Assembly (NCBI RefSeq): GCF_009725235.1
Contig: NZ_WJFC01000056.1
Span: 1-64,000 of the forward strand
DNA: 64,000 bases
Direction of reading: 5' to 3'
Source of the DNA: Scytonema sp. UIC 10036
Lineage (GTDB): Bacteria > Cyanobacteriota > Cyanobacteriia > Cyanobacteriales > Nostocaceae
Under the pieces are notes generated by a model. It saw only the letters and a list, made by a program, of their open reading frames with translations, was not told the origin of the DNA and ran no database searches. Positions 7,953 through 20,057 of the stretch are shown one piece after another (positions within the stretch are counted from its first letter, which is position 1; every line of letters starts with the position of its first letter). Position numbers and translations under genes: made by a program.

Positions 7953-9788
7953 TTAAACTTCTCTAGAGTCTGTCACGGGAGATTGTTTTTGCCTTAACTT
8001 GTCAAAATAGCGTTGGCGACGGGGGTTGTTAACTCCAAAAATCGTCACAACATCAAAACCTTGATTGCTAAAACCTGTCTCCTTGAAAGGACTACCAACA
8101 CGCGCAATCCAAATAGGCGATCGCTCGTTAATTGAACCGCACAATTGGCGATCGTAACCGTTTTCTCCTCTTGCTTCCTGATGCAATAATGCTAAAGCTG
8201 GAGGTTTACCACCCATCATGTTACCTTGAACGCAGATAATACGACAATTGCTGTCAATCGCCTCAGCCCAATGACCATTATTTTCTGCTGTTCTAGGTTG
8301 GGTAGAATTGCAAACTAACCCTGTTAATGTTGACAGATGTGTATAAAAGTAATTCAGACGACTGCAAAAACGTTTCTGAAAACTATCTAACTGCGGCGGA
8401 CAAAACCAATAGTTATTTTCTTGATTTAAGCTGATTAGCTTAACACTCGAACCACGCCACCAAGGAGCAAAATCTCTATCTTGTCGGGAATAACAAGGTC
8501 GTCTTGCTCCTTGACCGACACCACCCATATGAAATGTCAACCAAGTTAAACTGGCTAGGAGATTGGTAAGAGCATTTTGCTGTTCTGGGAGCAATTTTTT
8601 AAACACTGGTGATTGTCGTACAATCAACGTCCCTGTTGCAAATCCGCACTCCTCTTCTCTATCGCTCGCGTTATCGCGTACAACTCTACCATCAGGAATT
8701 TCTAACTGAAACATTCCCATTCTAGCTTCAGGGTCAATACCTCCAAAAACTCTTAATTCCCAATCTTTAACTGCACTTGCATCTAAGACTCCCAGGGCTA
8801 ACGTCCGGAACCAGTAACGCAATATGGAACGAAATGCAGGAGGACGAACCTCCGATTGTGCAATACCTGGAGGTTTCCACTCAGGTCGATCTCTTTTTTC
8901 TTGCCAATTACTAAAATACTGTCTCCCGTGAATTAATTGTCCGCGCAGTTGGAATCTTACCGAGAGAATTTCTTTAGCTTTCTTTGGCTGTTCCTGTTGA
9001 GCGATAATTTCAAACGTTCCGTAACCGCTATTCACTCTAGAACCAATACCTTGAGCAAGCCCTTTAAACAACCAGCGCTGTACGTGTTTGAGAATAGTAG
9101 AATCTGCTCCACTCGCCAAACGCAATCCAATGATAAATCTGGGTTTGCGAAGCGATAAAAAGACATTCGGATTCGCCCTGTACTGCGGAATGCGATCGCT
9201 ATCCCAAGTCCAGATAGAATTTGCCATATCAGGTACCAATCCTTCCATCTCGTCTTCATCTTCCGTATCCGCAAACGGTAACGGATAAGCATCTAAAAAA
9301 ATCACCCTTCCCATACAAGCCGTAGGTTCAATCTCGCCAAAAATATCCCGGACTTGTTCTGGAGTCACGCGAGGTGCTTTAGTAGAGAGTTCGCGCTCCG
9401 CCATTTCTCGCGCCACCCCTTTTAAAGTTGTACTGGGGATATATGGTATTCCCAAAGCATCAAAAGCAGGTAGCAACATTGACTCCGGACCCCGCATTCC
9501 ACCCACACGAACCCGCCAAGTTGCTTTCACTTCAAAGTGTACTTCAGCCATTCGTCGCGTTCGTTCTGTAAGTTGTAGCAAGCGATCGCGATAATCGCTA
9601 CGACTCAGTAATTCATCCAAGAGTTCTAGAACTTCACCATTATTGACCAAGCTAACTTGCGAATTGTTATTAGGATTTTCTCGCAAAAGCCGCATCCAGC
9701 GCAGATATTCAACAAAACTTGCGTCACTTCCAGGATTGGGATTGCGATGTAAAGGATGATTTAGCCAAGGGTTTGTGGGAATTGGCAT
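7953..9788 (-). CDS. Cmr6-Cmr1 fusion protein (type III-B RAMP subunits)
   Basis: One 611-residue frame carries two RAMP modules. Residues 85-265 look like Cmr6: IPYIPSTTLKGVARE at 114-128 and the glycine-rich GIGSRVNSGYG at 247-257. Residues 275-590 look like Cmr1: RPPAFRSILRYWFRTLALG at 315-333, ELRVFGG at 344-350 and GVGQGARRPCYSRQ at 424-437. In other III-B systems these are separate proteins that cap the target-proximal end of the Cmr complex. ATG 9788 is chosen because TTAGGAG lies just upstream and the earlier in-frame residues are encoded by a repeat. The gene is last in the cmr2-3-4-5 series. Confidence 0.85.
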   Translation of the reverse strand: MPIPTNPWLNHPLHRNPNPGSDASFVEYLRWMRLLRENPNNNSQVSLVNNGEVLELLDELLSRSDYRDRLLQLTERTRRMAEVHFEVKATWRVRVGGMRGPESMLLPAFDALGIPYIPSTTLKGVAREMAERELSTKAPRVTPEQVRDIFGEIEPTACMGRVIFLDAYPLPFADTEDEDEMEGLVPDMANSIWTWDSDRIPQYRANPNVFLSLRKPRFIIGLRLASGADSTILKHVQRWLFKGLAQGIGSRVNSGYGTFEIIAQQEQPKKAKEILSVRFQLRGQLIHGRQYFSNWQEKRDRPEWKPPGIAQSEVRPPAFRSILRYWFRTLALGVLDASAVKDWELRVFGGIDPEARMGMFQLEIPDGRVVRDNASDREEECGFATGTLIVRQSPVFKKLLPEQQNALTNLLASLTWLTFHMGGVGQGARRPCYSRQDRDFAPWWRGSSVKLISLNQENNYWFCPPQLDSFQKRFCSRLNYFYTHLSTLTGLVCNSTQPRTAENNGHWAEAIDSNCRIICVQGNMMGGKPPALALLHQEARGENGYDRQLCGSINERSPIWIARVGSPFKETGFSNQGFDVVTIFGVNNPRRQRYFDKLRQKQSPVTDSREV

Positions 9789-9834
9789 TGTAACTCCTAA
9801 AGTGTTGATTAAACCTCTTGCAAAAATCTTTTTA

Positions 9835-9900
9835 AAAATCACGCAAAGTCGCAAAGTCGCAAAGATTTTCTTAGCGCCTTGGCGTCTTTGCGTGAAAATT
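9835..9900. repeat. Dispersed AAGTCGCAAAG/GCGTCTTTGCG repeat
   Basis: This intergenic sequence between cmr5 and the Cmr6-Cmr1 gene belongs to the widespread cyanobacterial family built from CGCAAAG or CGCAGAG words. Related copies lie near 10360-10400, 15928-15965, 16190-16225 and 58275-58305. Confidence 0.6.
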
Positions 9901-9912
9901 CATGATAATTAT

Positions 9913-10332
9913 TCAACCGGACATGATATTACTTGTTTTCTGTTTGGCGTATAATGACTCCGCCCAAAATGAAAACTCACGCGCCACCTGAAGCGCTACT
10001 CCTGTCACTCCCAAGTATTCTGAAGCTGACATTCCAGTGAGTCTCTCTAAACCGGCTGAACCTTCAAGTGGGTTTGAGCGATCGTTAGGAAAGACTAATT
10101 GGTTTAGGGTTTTAAAGAAACACCTCACAACCTTCTGCTTTTGTGCTTGATTGACTAATGCAGCATCTTCACCTTTTAATCGCAATAATCCCCAAGTAGA
10201 AATATAGGTATATAATTCAACGGCTTGATTTTTCTGTTCGTCGTGATGTTTGGAATCTTGGGTGCTATCTTTGACTTCTTTGAGGTTTGTATAAACCTTT
10301 ATGGAAATTTTACGAGGGTCGTAATTTATCAT
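9913..10332 (-). CDS. Cmr5 (Cas11-type small subunit)
   Basis: This 139-residue, mainly helical protein sits between cmr4 and the Cmr6-Cmr1 gene, the position of the III-B small subunit, which lines the inner filament of the complex. Segments such as AVELYTYISTWGLLRLKG and the C-terminal VAREFSFWAESLYAKQK fit a helical bundle. Cmr5 is poorly conserved, so the call rests on size, context and helix content. Start ATG 10332. Confidence 0.7.
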   Translation of the reverse strand: MINYDPRKISIKVYTNLKEVKDSTQDSKHHDEQKNQAVELYTYISTWGLLRLKGEDAALVNQAQKQKVVRCFFKTLNQLVFPNDRSNPLEGSAGLERLTGMSASEYLGVTGVALQVAREFSFWAESLYAKQKTSNIMSG

Positions 10333-10405
10333 TTGTTTTCCTATTTGTAGTTACTCTTTCTTCTCCTCTTTCTCTGCGCTCTCTGCGTCTCTGCGGTTCA
10401 TTTAA

Positions 10406-12565
<2,160 letters not shown>

Positions 12566-12594
<29 letters not shown>

Positions 12595-15500
12595 ATCTCA
12601 ACAACATGGCAATATCTTGGGGTTGACTTCCTAAAGCGAGAGTTTTGCTTGGGCGAGTGGTTTCTCTCGTACACCAAGCCCACTCTTCCCATTCATCCAA
12701 CCACTTCAAAAGTGCATCTTCCACTGCTTGGGGAATTTCTACATCTCTGCTGGATAACACCACCTTGGCAACTTTTTGAAATAGGCGATCGCTTGAAGTA
12801 ATCTCAGCATGACGGGGTAATTCCTCCGCTAAACGATACAGTACCGGACTCAGATCGAGGTTGTCGTACCTTTGACTTGCTTGGATAAAATCCCACCACC
12901 CTGACAGTAAATGACCTTTCATAAATGCTTCCAGAGTATTACCCGAACCGTAAATGACTCGGAAGCACAAACCATCTTTGTCAGGAATTTTTTTCCCTTC
13001 ACCAGAGTTTTCTCTATTGGGAACAACTCCACCTACCAGCTTCTTCGCTCCTTCTTTTTCCGCATCCCATAGTTTTTCTAACACGGTTGGTAACGGAACG
13101 CTTTTGTGAGCAATGACGATTCCCAAACTCATTGTTGCATCTTCACCCATTGTAAATAACGGACGGAGGGGAATAGCAGATGGTTTTTGATTTATATTTT
13201 GTGTATTCCATTGCCAATAACCACCTTTATCAATAAACTCTCCTTGTGGGTCTTTTGCACCGCACCAAGCCGCACGAAGAGAAAGCAAAAACCCTGGTAA
13301 ATCTGCAAGGGGTAGAGCAACCATTACATCATCACCACCACTATAAATCACCCTTCCGCAAAAACGCTGCTCGGTAATATAAGGGACTAAACGGTTAGAG
13401 AAATCTAGTAAAGCTCGATTGAGTCCAACGTGAGTTGCTGGTCCCATGCGTTTGCGAGTTTTTTCAAGTAATTCCTTTAAATCTTCATCGTTGATGTTGC
13501 TTCTATCCAATAAATCCTCAACAAGATATTTTTGGTAACACTTTAACTTACGTCCGTTAACATAACCCCCCATCCCATCACCATCGCCAAGTACCAACAC
13601 CCACCAATCTGCAGGACTCGCATCACCAAAGTGTTTTTTTTGTACTTTATCGATCGCACCTCGCAGTGTGTTTGTTTCACTTGGATTTAAATTCATGTCA
13701 TCAGCCAGCCACTTGCTAGAAAACATGACCCCGTTATAACCATTACCGTAATTTGTCCTCTCTTTTAAAGCCGCATCTGCACGTTTGACTTGGAAAGGAC
13801 GACGGGTGCGAGAACAAAATATATCGTGTTTTAACTTGAGTTCTTTGTAAATTTCGCGTCGTAAATCATCCCAATATTCCTCAACTTTTTCGGGATAATC
13901 GGTAGCAAAACGTGCAGCAGCTATGGAACAAAGATTGGGAAAACGAATCAAATTTTCATAGTTATCTTCGTTGTTGTTCTCGCTATCATTTAGAACTCCC
14001 AACGATTCTGCGACACCACCGTGTTTCCAAGACATCCGCTTAGTTAATTCAATAGCATTCAATTTTTCCGAACCATTAAAGAATCCAGGATAAGCAAGTC
14101 CCATGACACGCCAAAATAAACGTAAGGATTCTGAAGGAATTCCCAATCCATTTTGAAACTGTTGGTAAACAAACCGAGGATGCACTGCACTATATTGACC
14201 GGAGAGAGTTGAACGTTCCCCAGGTGCAACGGGAATTTGCCAAGCACGAGTGTTTTTAATAGCTTGAATTGTATTACCAAGACGCGCTTGTAAGCTTCCC
14301 CATAAAGAACCAACATTAATTTTATGATAAGCTTTAAGTTCGGCTTGGCTGGGGATGTCGATAATTGGTCTGGCAATTTGATTTTGTAATTTTACCCATT
14401 CTGTTATCAATTGTTGGCGTTGATTTTCCTCCAAATTTGTTGTATCAATTTCTAAGGGTTGTTTGGGATGTCCTAAGGGAATGCCAACAAAGTACGTTTC
14501 CCAAGTATTTTCAATTTGAGCATCCCATAATTTGTTCCATTCCCAACATCCTTGTTGACGAAACTGCTTGAGTTCTTTCTTTAAATTTTCTAACTCAAAA
14601 TTTGGAAATTCGCTAGATATTTGATGACAAATTTCTTCAATAGCATTTTCCTTATCTAGTAAATTTCTGACTTTTTCTTTAATACAGGCTCGTACTTTCT
14701 GGCTCATCTCAAGCCATTTTGCTTTGAGAAGTTCGTCAAGCGTCTTGCCTAATTCAGCGACACTTTTTTGATTGGGAACTAAAACAGTGATAACATTGGG
14801 AAAACCTGCTGTACTTAAACTTTGGGCTTGTAAATTATCTTTAAAATGAGTCGCAGGGTCATGATATTGTGTAAAATTCTGAATTTTTAGAGTCTCATTT
14901 CTAAATATGAACGCATCAATAATTTCCTGATTCCACAGGGAAGGAGTAATCACTGCATCAGGTCCATAAACTTTTGCGGCTTCAAAACAAAGTAATGCAC
15001 TGAAATAATGCAGCAAAAATGAACCAGCCCAAAAGTCAAGAAACTTCCGCGAGGATTTGATAAATTCTTGGACTGGAGAAAAATTAAATAAGAGTAAATA
15101 GGGAAGTTGATTCAACGTCTCTCCAGGTTTTTCCACAAAAGGAATAGAATCCGTTGAATTTCCTTCTTCCTGTTCCTCTGATTGAGCTGGGGTTAAGTTG
15201 GACTCGTGAAAAATTGCTCCAGTGAGTGCAGAAACTGTACTCTGGTAACTGTGCAACGGACAGTCTGGTAAGATGCGGTGTGTGGGAATCAGCAGAGCAT
15301 TTTCTGAATCTTGACGTGCGAGTTGTTCGGGAAAGTACCGCCAAAACCACCAAAATACTTTGATGACATCCTCTTCGCCTGCAATTGTACTGATATCTAT
15401 GGGCGTATTAAATGCTGAAACATTAATATTTTGTTCCTGTCCGCTAATGGGGTGGCGAACTGCGATGTTATTTTTCTGTCCATAGGCTGCAGTAGAATTC

Positions 15501-15697
15501 AGGTTAATTCGATCTGAGGAACTACTAATACTTGTCGTTGTCTGAGCGCCTACACTTTCCCACCAGTCCTGCAATTCCTGTAAATATGGTGCCAAACACT
15601 TTAATCTCTCATAGATATATAATGTATCTGTACCAAGCCAATCGACTGTTTCAAGCGATCGGACTAACGCATACAGCTTGCGGTGATAAACATTCAT
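12566..15697 (-). CDS. Cmr2/Cas10, large subunit with cyclase motif
   Basis: Cas10 is the signature subunit of type III systems. In this 1043-residue protein, FSPVQEFIKSSRKFLDFWAG (206-225) marks the first part. Palm motifs LGDGDGMGGY (703-712) and SGGDD (786-790) mark the nucleotidyl cyclase that makes cyclic oligoadenylates on target binding. No N-terminal HD nuclease motif was seen; the equivalent place reads LPDCPLHSYQSTVSALTG (143-160). DNA cleavage is therefore not expected, while signalling to the CARF-HEPN protein is. The gene is first in the cmr series. Its 3' end extends into a tandem repeat. Confidence 0.93.
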
Positions 15698-16260
15698 GGT
15701 TATTACCAGTGACTTAATTGCAATTTATACCATTGCCTTGCAATTCGTTCTCGTTTTTATGCGAATGACAAATAAAAGTATATATTTATACAAAAATTTT
15801 GACTTTTGGTTACTTAAGTATTATTTAAGGTTTAGAACCATACTATGTTCTTGTGGTACAGGCGAGGACGCCCACTCCACACTCTGGTTGTCTATAATTC
15901 CTATCCCGCTCAACTATTACTTAATTAAATGAACCGCAAAGACGCGAAGTACACGAAGAAAGAGGAGAAAAAGAAAGCCAGTTAGAGGATGTTTGAAAAG
16001 TCATGATTGATGTATCAAATATTTTTACCCCACCCTAACCCAGACCGATGTATTAGTCCGGGAACCGGATTTCTCTTATTTCCCCCCTTTCCAAGGGGGG
16101 ACTAAGGGGGGTAATAATGTGATTAAAATGACAACAAACCACTTTTCAAACAACCTCTTATAGCAGTCCTAAATCATTTGTAAAATAAATTAACCGCAGA
16201 GGGCGCACCAGAGCGCAGAGAGAGGTATCAGAAATTTTTACGACTCGTTTAGGATTGCTA
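15698..16260. other. Region upstream of cmr2, no gene
   Basis: This holds the presumed cmr promoter, AT-rich at 15770-15830. Two CGCAAAG/CGCAGAG-type repeats lie at 15928-15965 and 16190-16225. A GGGGGG-palindrome repeat unit is at 16019-16115. No convincing promoter box or gene was recognised. Confidence 0.5.
16019..16115. repeat. Palindromic repeat (CCCCACCCTAACCC ... AAGGGGGG)
   Basis: The segment begins TTTTTACCCCACCCTAACCC and ends CCAAGGGGGGACTAAGGGGG. The same blocks form the element at 7830-7951 and the double copy at 18285-18470. Confidence 0.65.
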
Positions 16261-16418
16261 TATAAAAAGCCAAAGTTTGTTTGTGGAAAAGTGAAGCCGC
16301 AGTGTTGCATTTCATTTCCATTTTAATTCGACTTATAAAAAGCCAAAGCCTTTATAATGCTCACACTATCAAAAATGGTAATGATTTCCATTTTAATTCG
16401 ACTTATAAAAAGCCAAAG
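16261..16418 (-). CRISPR. CRISPR array 2, short and degenerate
   Basis: Two full 35-bp repeats at 16314-16348 and 16384-16418 and a partial one at 16261-16275 carry the array 1 repeat in the opposite orientation. Both full copies share two changes from array 1, one at the GAAAC end and one internal. Spacers are 38 and 35 bp. The truncated copy lies at the leader-distal end if transcription is leftward. This looks like an ageing array paired with the cmr locus. Confidence 0.85.
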
Positions 16419-16461
16419 TCTACCGCTCAAAAGCATTGCCCTGAGCCAATCCTACAACAGT

Positions 16462-16611
16462 TTTTCGTGGGATGCAAATTTTTCGAGAGATAATTGACAA
16501 TATCTGTCATTAAAGACCTTCCAAGAACGCCTCAAACTGTTACCTGGAGAGTGATTTGTGGGATAGAACGAGAGAATCAGGGTTTCAGCCATTGTTCCTA
16601 TCCCACGAAAA
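16462..16611. mobile_element. MITE-like element, 150 bp
   Basis: TTTTCGTGGGAT at the left end is matched by its complement ATCCCACGAAAA at the right end. A third, internal copy of the word (GTGGGATAGAACG) is at about 16558. There is no coding capacity. It lies just beyond array 2, in the presumed leader region. Confidence 0.45.
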
Positions 16612-16739
16612 GTCAATGAAAATAATAAATTAAGTAACAAAATGTGAGAAGTAAAAAGTAAAGAAAAGGTAAAAACAAGACCCCTAACTTCATTGATGAT
16701 GCAGTTGGTTAATGGTAGGTGACTATTTTTTACGTCTGG

Positions 16740-16860
16740 TTCCGGTAGTTCTACCTGGGAATGTAGACTGCGTGGCTCTATAGAGCGCTTCTTGTAATGT
16801 ACACCGGAGGCGGAGCCTCTAGTAAGGCATTCCCAGGCTCCGCCTGGGAACGAGGTGGGG
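16740..16860. repeat. Dispersed GC-rich palindromic repeat (GGAGGCGGAGCCTC family)
   Basis: The sequence contains GGAGGCGGAGCCTC and CATTCCCAGGCTCCGCCTGG, strongly self-complementary. Relatives occur at 19788-19945, 35958-36085 and 55020-55062. Such elements spread between genes in filamentous cyanobacteria. Confidence 0.75.
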
Positions 16861-16934
16861 GGTTGGGGGGTCTAACTTTTTATTTGCTAACAGCATCTAT
16901 TGAGAAGTTGGGGAGCTAAGTCGTGATGTATGCG

Positions 16935-18164
16935 CTAAAGCGCTACTACGAACGGTAACTTAACAACGATGGGACAAGAAGTATCTTGATATATCTCTGC
17001 TCTTAATGGTTTGTGTATGAGTTCATACCAAAGATGACCTACTCGTGCATCGAATCCTTCTGGTTGACCTCTCATAAACAGATGTACGCACTTAGCATAA
17101 TTGCTGGGTAACAACTGCCACGAAAAATGGCTTTTATGACCAATGTGTGGATGAGTTAAAAAATTTAAATGCACGTTTGTCATTAAACCGTATGCTGGAT
17201 AGGGAGGCTCGCTAGACCCAATGGCAAACCAATCAAATACGGGAAAAACTTGCTGGATATCTTCTGTCCGTCCCATGTTCATATGGGCAAAGTAACGAGC
17301 AGCAAAATCGGGATAAACGACTTCTTGCCGATCGCTAACCGTGTCTTGTTCTACCCTAGGCTTTCCTTTAACATAAAGTTCTTCAACTAAGTAGTTTGCA
17401 CCAGCGTATAAGCTAATAACTCTGTAGAGTTCGCAAATGAAATGCCGCTTACTGCCTGTTGTTGGCTCTGCACGGATATAATCGAAGGGTTCTGAGGCAA
17501 TAGTTATGCTTGCTCGTACTGAACCGCTAGAATGAGATACCAATCGGTATGAATGATTGAACAAGCTGATATTGTAGTATTGCGATGCAGGATGAAATTG
17601 TTCTGGTAACAAGAGTTCATCGACTTGCATACAGCGCTTTTCTGGATCTTGTCCGATCCATTCTCCTTTTGCAGCCCGGAATGGATCGAGAAGTTCTTGG
17701 TAGTCAAGTTGTACGCTTGTTGCTGAACCAGAAAACCAGTTTTGGGAATTATCTTCGGGTGCGGGTATGAGGTTGAACCAAATGACAAGGCGGCTGTTGG
17801 AGAGTCTGACTCCTCGCGCCTGTCCTGATGCACTGTAAACAACTTCTAAAGATGGCTCAACTAACCCTGAGAAAACGGGTTTGCCTCGATCCAGTCTGAC
17901 AAAGGTTGAAGCTAACACTTCATCTTCGGAACCAGGTGGAATGACTTTTGGTAAAGAAAAAACTAAGGTATCGCGAGAGGAATCCTCTGGATCGATGCGA
18001 TCGACTTGAGCATTGAGTGGTGTGTGTGACAGGTCACGCAAATCGCTTAAAACCAGTTCTTCAGGTAATATTTGAAATTGCTGGTAGATAGGTTGCCAGG
18101 GAATTGTAAAGTGACCTCCCCGCCAGTAATTGGAGGGGTTGAAAATAGAAAGTAGGGATGGCAT
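16935..18164 (-). CDS. Unrecognised 409-residue protein
   Basis: No family was recognised. The protein looks soluble, with no signal peptide or membrane segment, and is rich in aromatic residues and Pro/Ser. Notable segments are NPSNYWRGGHFTIPWQPIY near the start, VRLDRGKPVFSGLVEP, and THPHIGHKSHFSWQLLPSNY with several His near the end. It is third in a same-strand series after a 2OG-Fe dioxygenase and a PLP enzyme, though repeats separate them. It might act in the same pathway, which is inference only. Confidence 0.65.
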   Translation of the reverse strand: MPSLLSIFNPSNYWRGGHFTIPWQPIYQQFQILPEELVLSDLRDLSHTPLNAQVDRIDPEDSSRDTLVFSLPKVIPPGSEDEVLASTFVRLDRGKPVFSGLVEPSLEVVYSASGQARGVRLSNSRLVIWFNLIPAPEDNSQNWFSGSATSVQLDYQELLDPFRAAKGEWIGQDPEKRCMQVDELLLPEQFHPASQYYNISLFNHSYRLVSHSSGSVRASITIASEPFDYIRAEPTTGSKRHFICELYRVISLYAGANYLVEELYVKGKPRVEQDTVSDRQEVVYPDFAARYFAHMNMGRTEDIQQVFPVFDWFAIGSSEPPYPAYGLMTNVHLNFLTHPHIGHKSHFSWQLLPSNYAKCVHLFMRGQPEGFDARVGHLWYELIHKPLRAEIYQDTSCPIVVKLPFVVAL

Positions 18165-18284
18165 GTTATTGGTTAGTGGTTAGTGGTTGGTGGTTAGTGG
18201 TTGGTGGTTAGTAGTTAGTAGTTAGTGGTTATACCGTTTTCAGATGAAGATGCTTAGAAAGAACCTCACCGCCTCTGCCTTTAT

Positions 18285-18470
18285 CTTTCCTTACCCCCCT
18301 TAATCCCCCCTTATAAAGGGGGGAAACAGGAAATTTAAGTCCCTCCCCCTTATAAAGGCTACGGTGTACACGTAAGTCGAATTTACCCCCCTTAGTCCCC
18401 CCTTGGAAAGGGGGGAAATTGAATTTCCGATTCCCTCCCCTTTCCAAGGGGAGGGTTAGGGTGGGGTAAA
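18285..18470. repeat. Double palindromic repeat (CCCCCCTTATAAAGGGGGG family)
   Basis: Two copies of the family occur in tandem, one centred near 18312 and one near 18400, each with complementary runs of C6 and G6. The interval between the unknown 409-residue gene and the aminotransferase gene consists almost wholly of this repeat and TTAGTGG tandem repeats (18170-18230). Confidence 0.75.
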
Positions 18471-18512
18471 AATAATGTGCGGCTTCATAGAACAACTATC
18501 AACTAACAACTA

Positions 18513-19754
18513 TCAACTAACCACTAACAATTCATTCAAAAAACGATGAATTTCTTCAACAGTGTTGTAGTGTGTCAGCCCGATCCGCAAGAGTCCTCCG
18601 CTTGACTCGACTCCCAATTTCTCGGTAAGACCAAGTGCGTAAAAGTTTCCGTTCCAGGTAAAGATACCGCGATCGCCTAAAGTTTTCGCAACTGTCTGAG
18701 GGGTGCGTTCAGCAAATCGAATTCCAACAGTTGGTGTTCGCCAGTCAAACCTGGTTGGATTGGTAATACCATAGAGAGTTACACCGGAAATTTGTAGCAA
18801 TCCTGAAATCAACTCGTGGCTGAGTTCTTTTTCGTATTGCTTAATTCCCAACATGCCTGCTACTAGAGCTTGTCGGCGGTTACCAACATCTGGTAAAAGT
18901 TGGTGACCTATTTCCGCTAGGTAGTCAATTGCTGCTACCATCCCCGCCAATCCTTCAAAGTTTTGCGTCCCAGTTTCCCAACATGTGGGAATTTCTTCTG
19001 GAGCGGGTTGCACTTTGTAGGGACGCAGGCGAGTTAGATGTTCGCGTTTTGCATACATAACTCCGACATGGGGTCCGAAAAATTTATAGGCGGAACAACA
19101 GAGAAAGTCGCAATCGATCGCACGCACGTCTATTGGTCCGTGAGGTGCATAGTGAACGGCGTCTACAAAAACCATTGCTCCAACAGCACGAGCGAGTTTT
19201 ACGATTTCTGCAATGTCGTTGATTGTACCTACCGCATTGGATGCATACCCCACTGCTACCAGTCGCGTCCGTTCGTTGATTTGCTGCTTGAGATGGTTCA
19301 TGTCTAGGGTACAGTCTTCTACATTGATATCAACTGTACGAATGACAGCACCTTGTTCGGAAAGTGCGTACCAAGGGGAGACATTAGCATAGTGGTCAAG
19401 TTTGGTAACGATGATTTCATCACCGGGTTGCAGTTCTCGACCAATGGCTCGACTGATGGTGAAAGTGAGTGTAGTCATGTTAGCACCAAAGACCACTTCG
19501 TCAACATCACAGCCTAACAAATCGGCGCTCGCTAAACGTGCCGATACCACAAGTGCGTCTGTTCTCTCACTGGTGGCAAAAGCCCCATGTGCGTTAGCAT
19601 TTGACTTTATCAAGTATTCTGCGATCGCATTGACTACTGGGCTTGGGACTTGAGTACCACCCGGTCCATCAAAAAAGATCGCGGGTTGACCATCAATCTG
19701 TTGGGAGAGAGCGGGAAAGCGATCGCGTATCCACTTTAAATCTAGGTCAACCAT
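18513..19754 (-). CDS. Cysteine desulfurase-like class V aminotransferase
   Basis: This fold-type I PLP enzyme resembles the cysteine desulfurase-like branch near SufS/CsdA. FFDGPGGTQVPSPVV lies near the N-terminus, THE cofactor Asp segment is VFVDAVHYAPHGPID, and the PLP lysine lies in SAYKFFGPHVGVMYAKR. ATG 19754 is chosen because AAGGAG lies 10 bp before it; the longer frame to 19784 adds non-family residues. Substrate is not determined. Desulfurase, selenocysteine lyase and isopenicillin-epimerase activities occur in this fold. It lies downstream of a dioxygenase gene on the same strand. Confidence 0.82.
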   Translation of the reverse strand: MVDLDLKWIRDRFPALSQQIDGQPAIFFDGPGGTQVPSPVVNAIAEYLIKSNANAHGAFATSERTDALVVSARLASADLLGCDVDEVVFGANMTTLTFTISRAIGRELQPGDEIIVTKLDHYANVSPWYALSEQGAVIRTVDINVEDCTLDMNHLKQQINERTRLVAVGYASNAVGTINDIAEIVKLARAVGAMVFVDAVHYAPHGPIDVRAIDCDFLCCSAYKFFGPHVGVMYAKREHLTRLRPYKVQPAPEEIPTCWETGTQNFEGLAGMVAAIDYLAEIGHQLLPDVGNRRQALVAGMLGIKQYEKELSHELISGLLQISGVTLYGITNPTRFDWRTPTVGIRFAERTPQTVAKTLGDRGIFTWNGNFYALGLTEKLGVESSGGLLRIGLTHYNTVEEIHRFLNELLVVS

Positions 19755-19787
19755 CGTAGAACACTCCTTTATACAATTTTGCATTCA

Positions 19788-19945
19788 CCTCGTTCCCAGG
19801 TAGAACCTACCTCGTTCCCAGGCAGAACCTACCTCGTTCCCAGGCAGAGCCTGGGAATGCCTTGGAGCGGAGGCGGAGCCTCCTGTACCGATTGACGCGA
19901 GGCGGAGCCTCGCAGTATGCATTCCCAGGTAGAACCTGGGAACGA
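19788..19945. repeat. Dispersed GC-rich palindromic repeat cluster
   Basis: Three units of CTCGTTCCCAGG followed by AGGCGGAGCCTC palindromes occur here, as at 16740 and 35958. The run of AACGAGAAA words at 19940-19975 is a separate short tandem repeat. Confidence 0.75.
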
Positions 19946-20057
19946 GAAAACGAGAAAAAACGAGAAAAACGAGAAACTATTCTTGAAGAAGTCAGGGATC
20001 TGAGCGTGGGATGGGCGTCCTCGCCTGTCCCTTATATAGGAACTCACTTCCCAATCC

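Noticed and set aside
9032..9292. Antisense and alternative frames inside the cmr genes as possible Cas6
   Set aside because: They lie within strong Cmr coding sequence and lack the glycine-rich loop of Cas6.
16281..16493. Open frame over CRISPR array 2
   Set aside because: It is built from the degenerate repeats and shows no protein-like sequence.
18229..18495. Frame with FPPFQGGTKGG-like peptide
   Set aside because: It is the translation of the CCCCCC/GGGGGG palindromic repeat.
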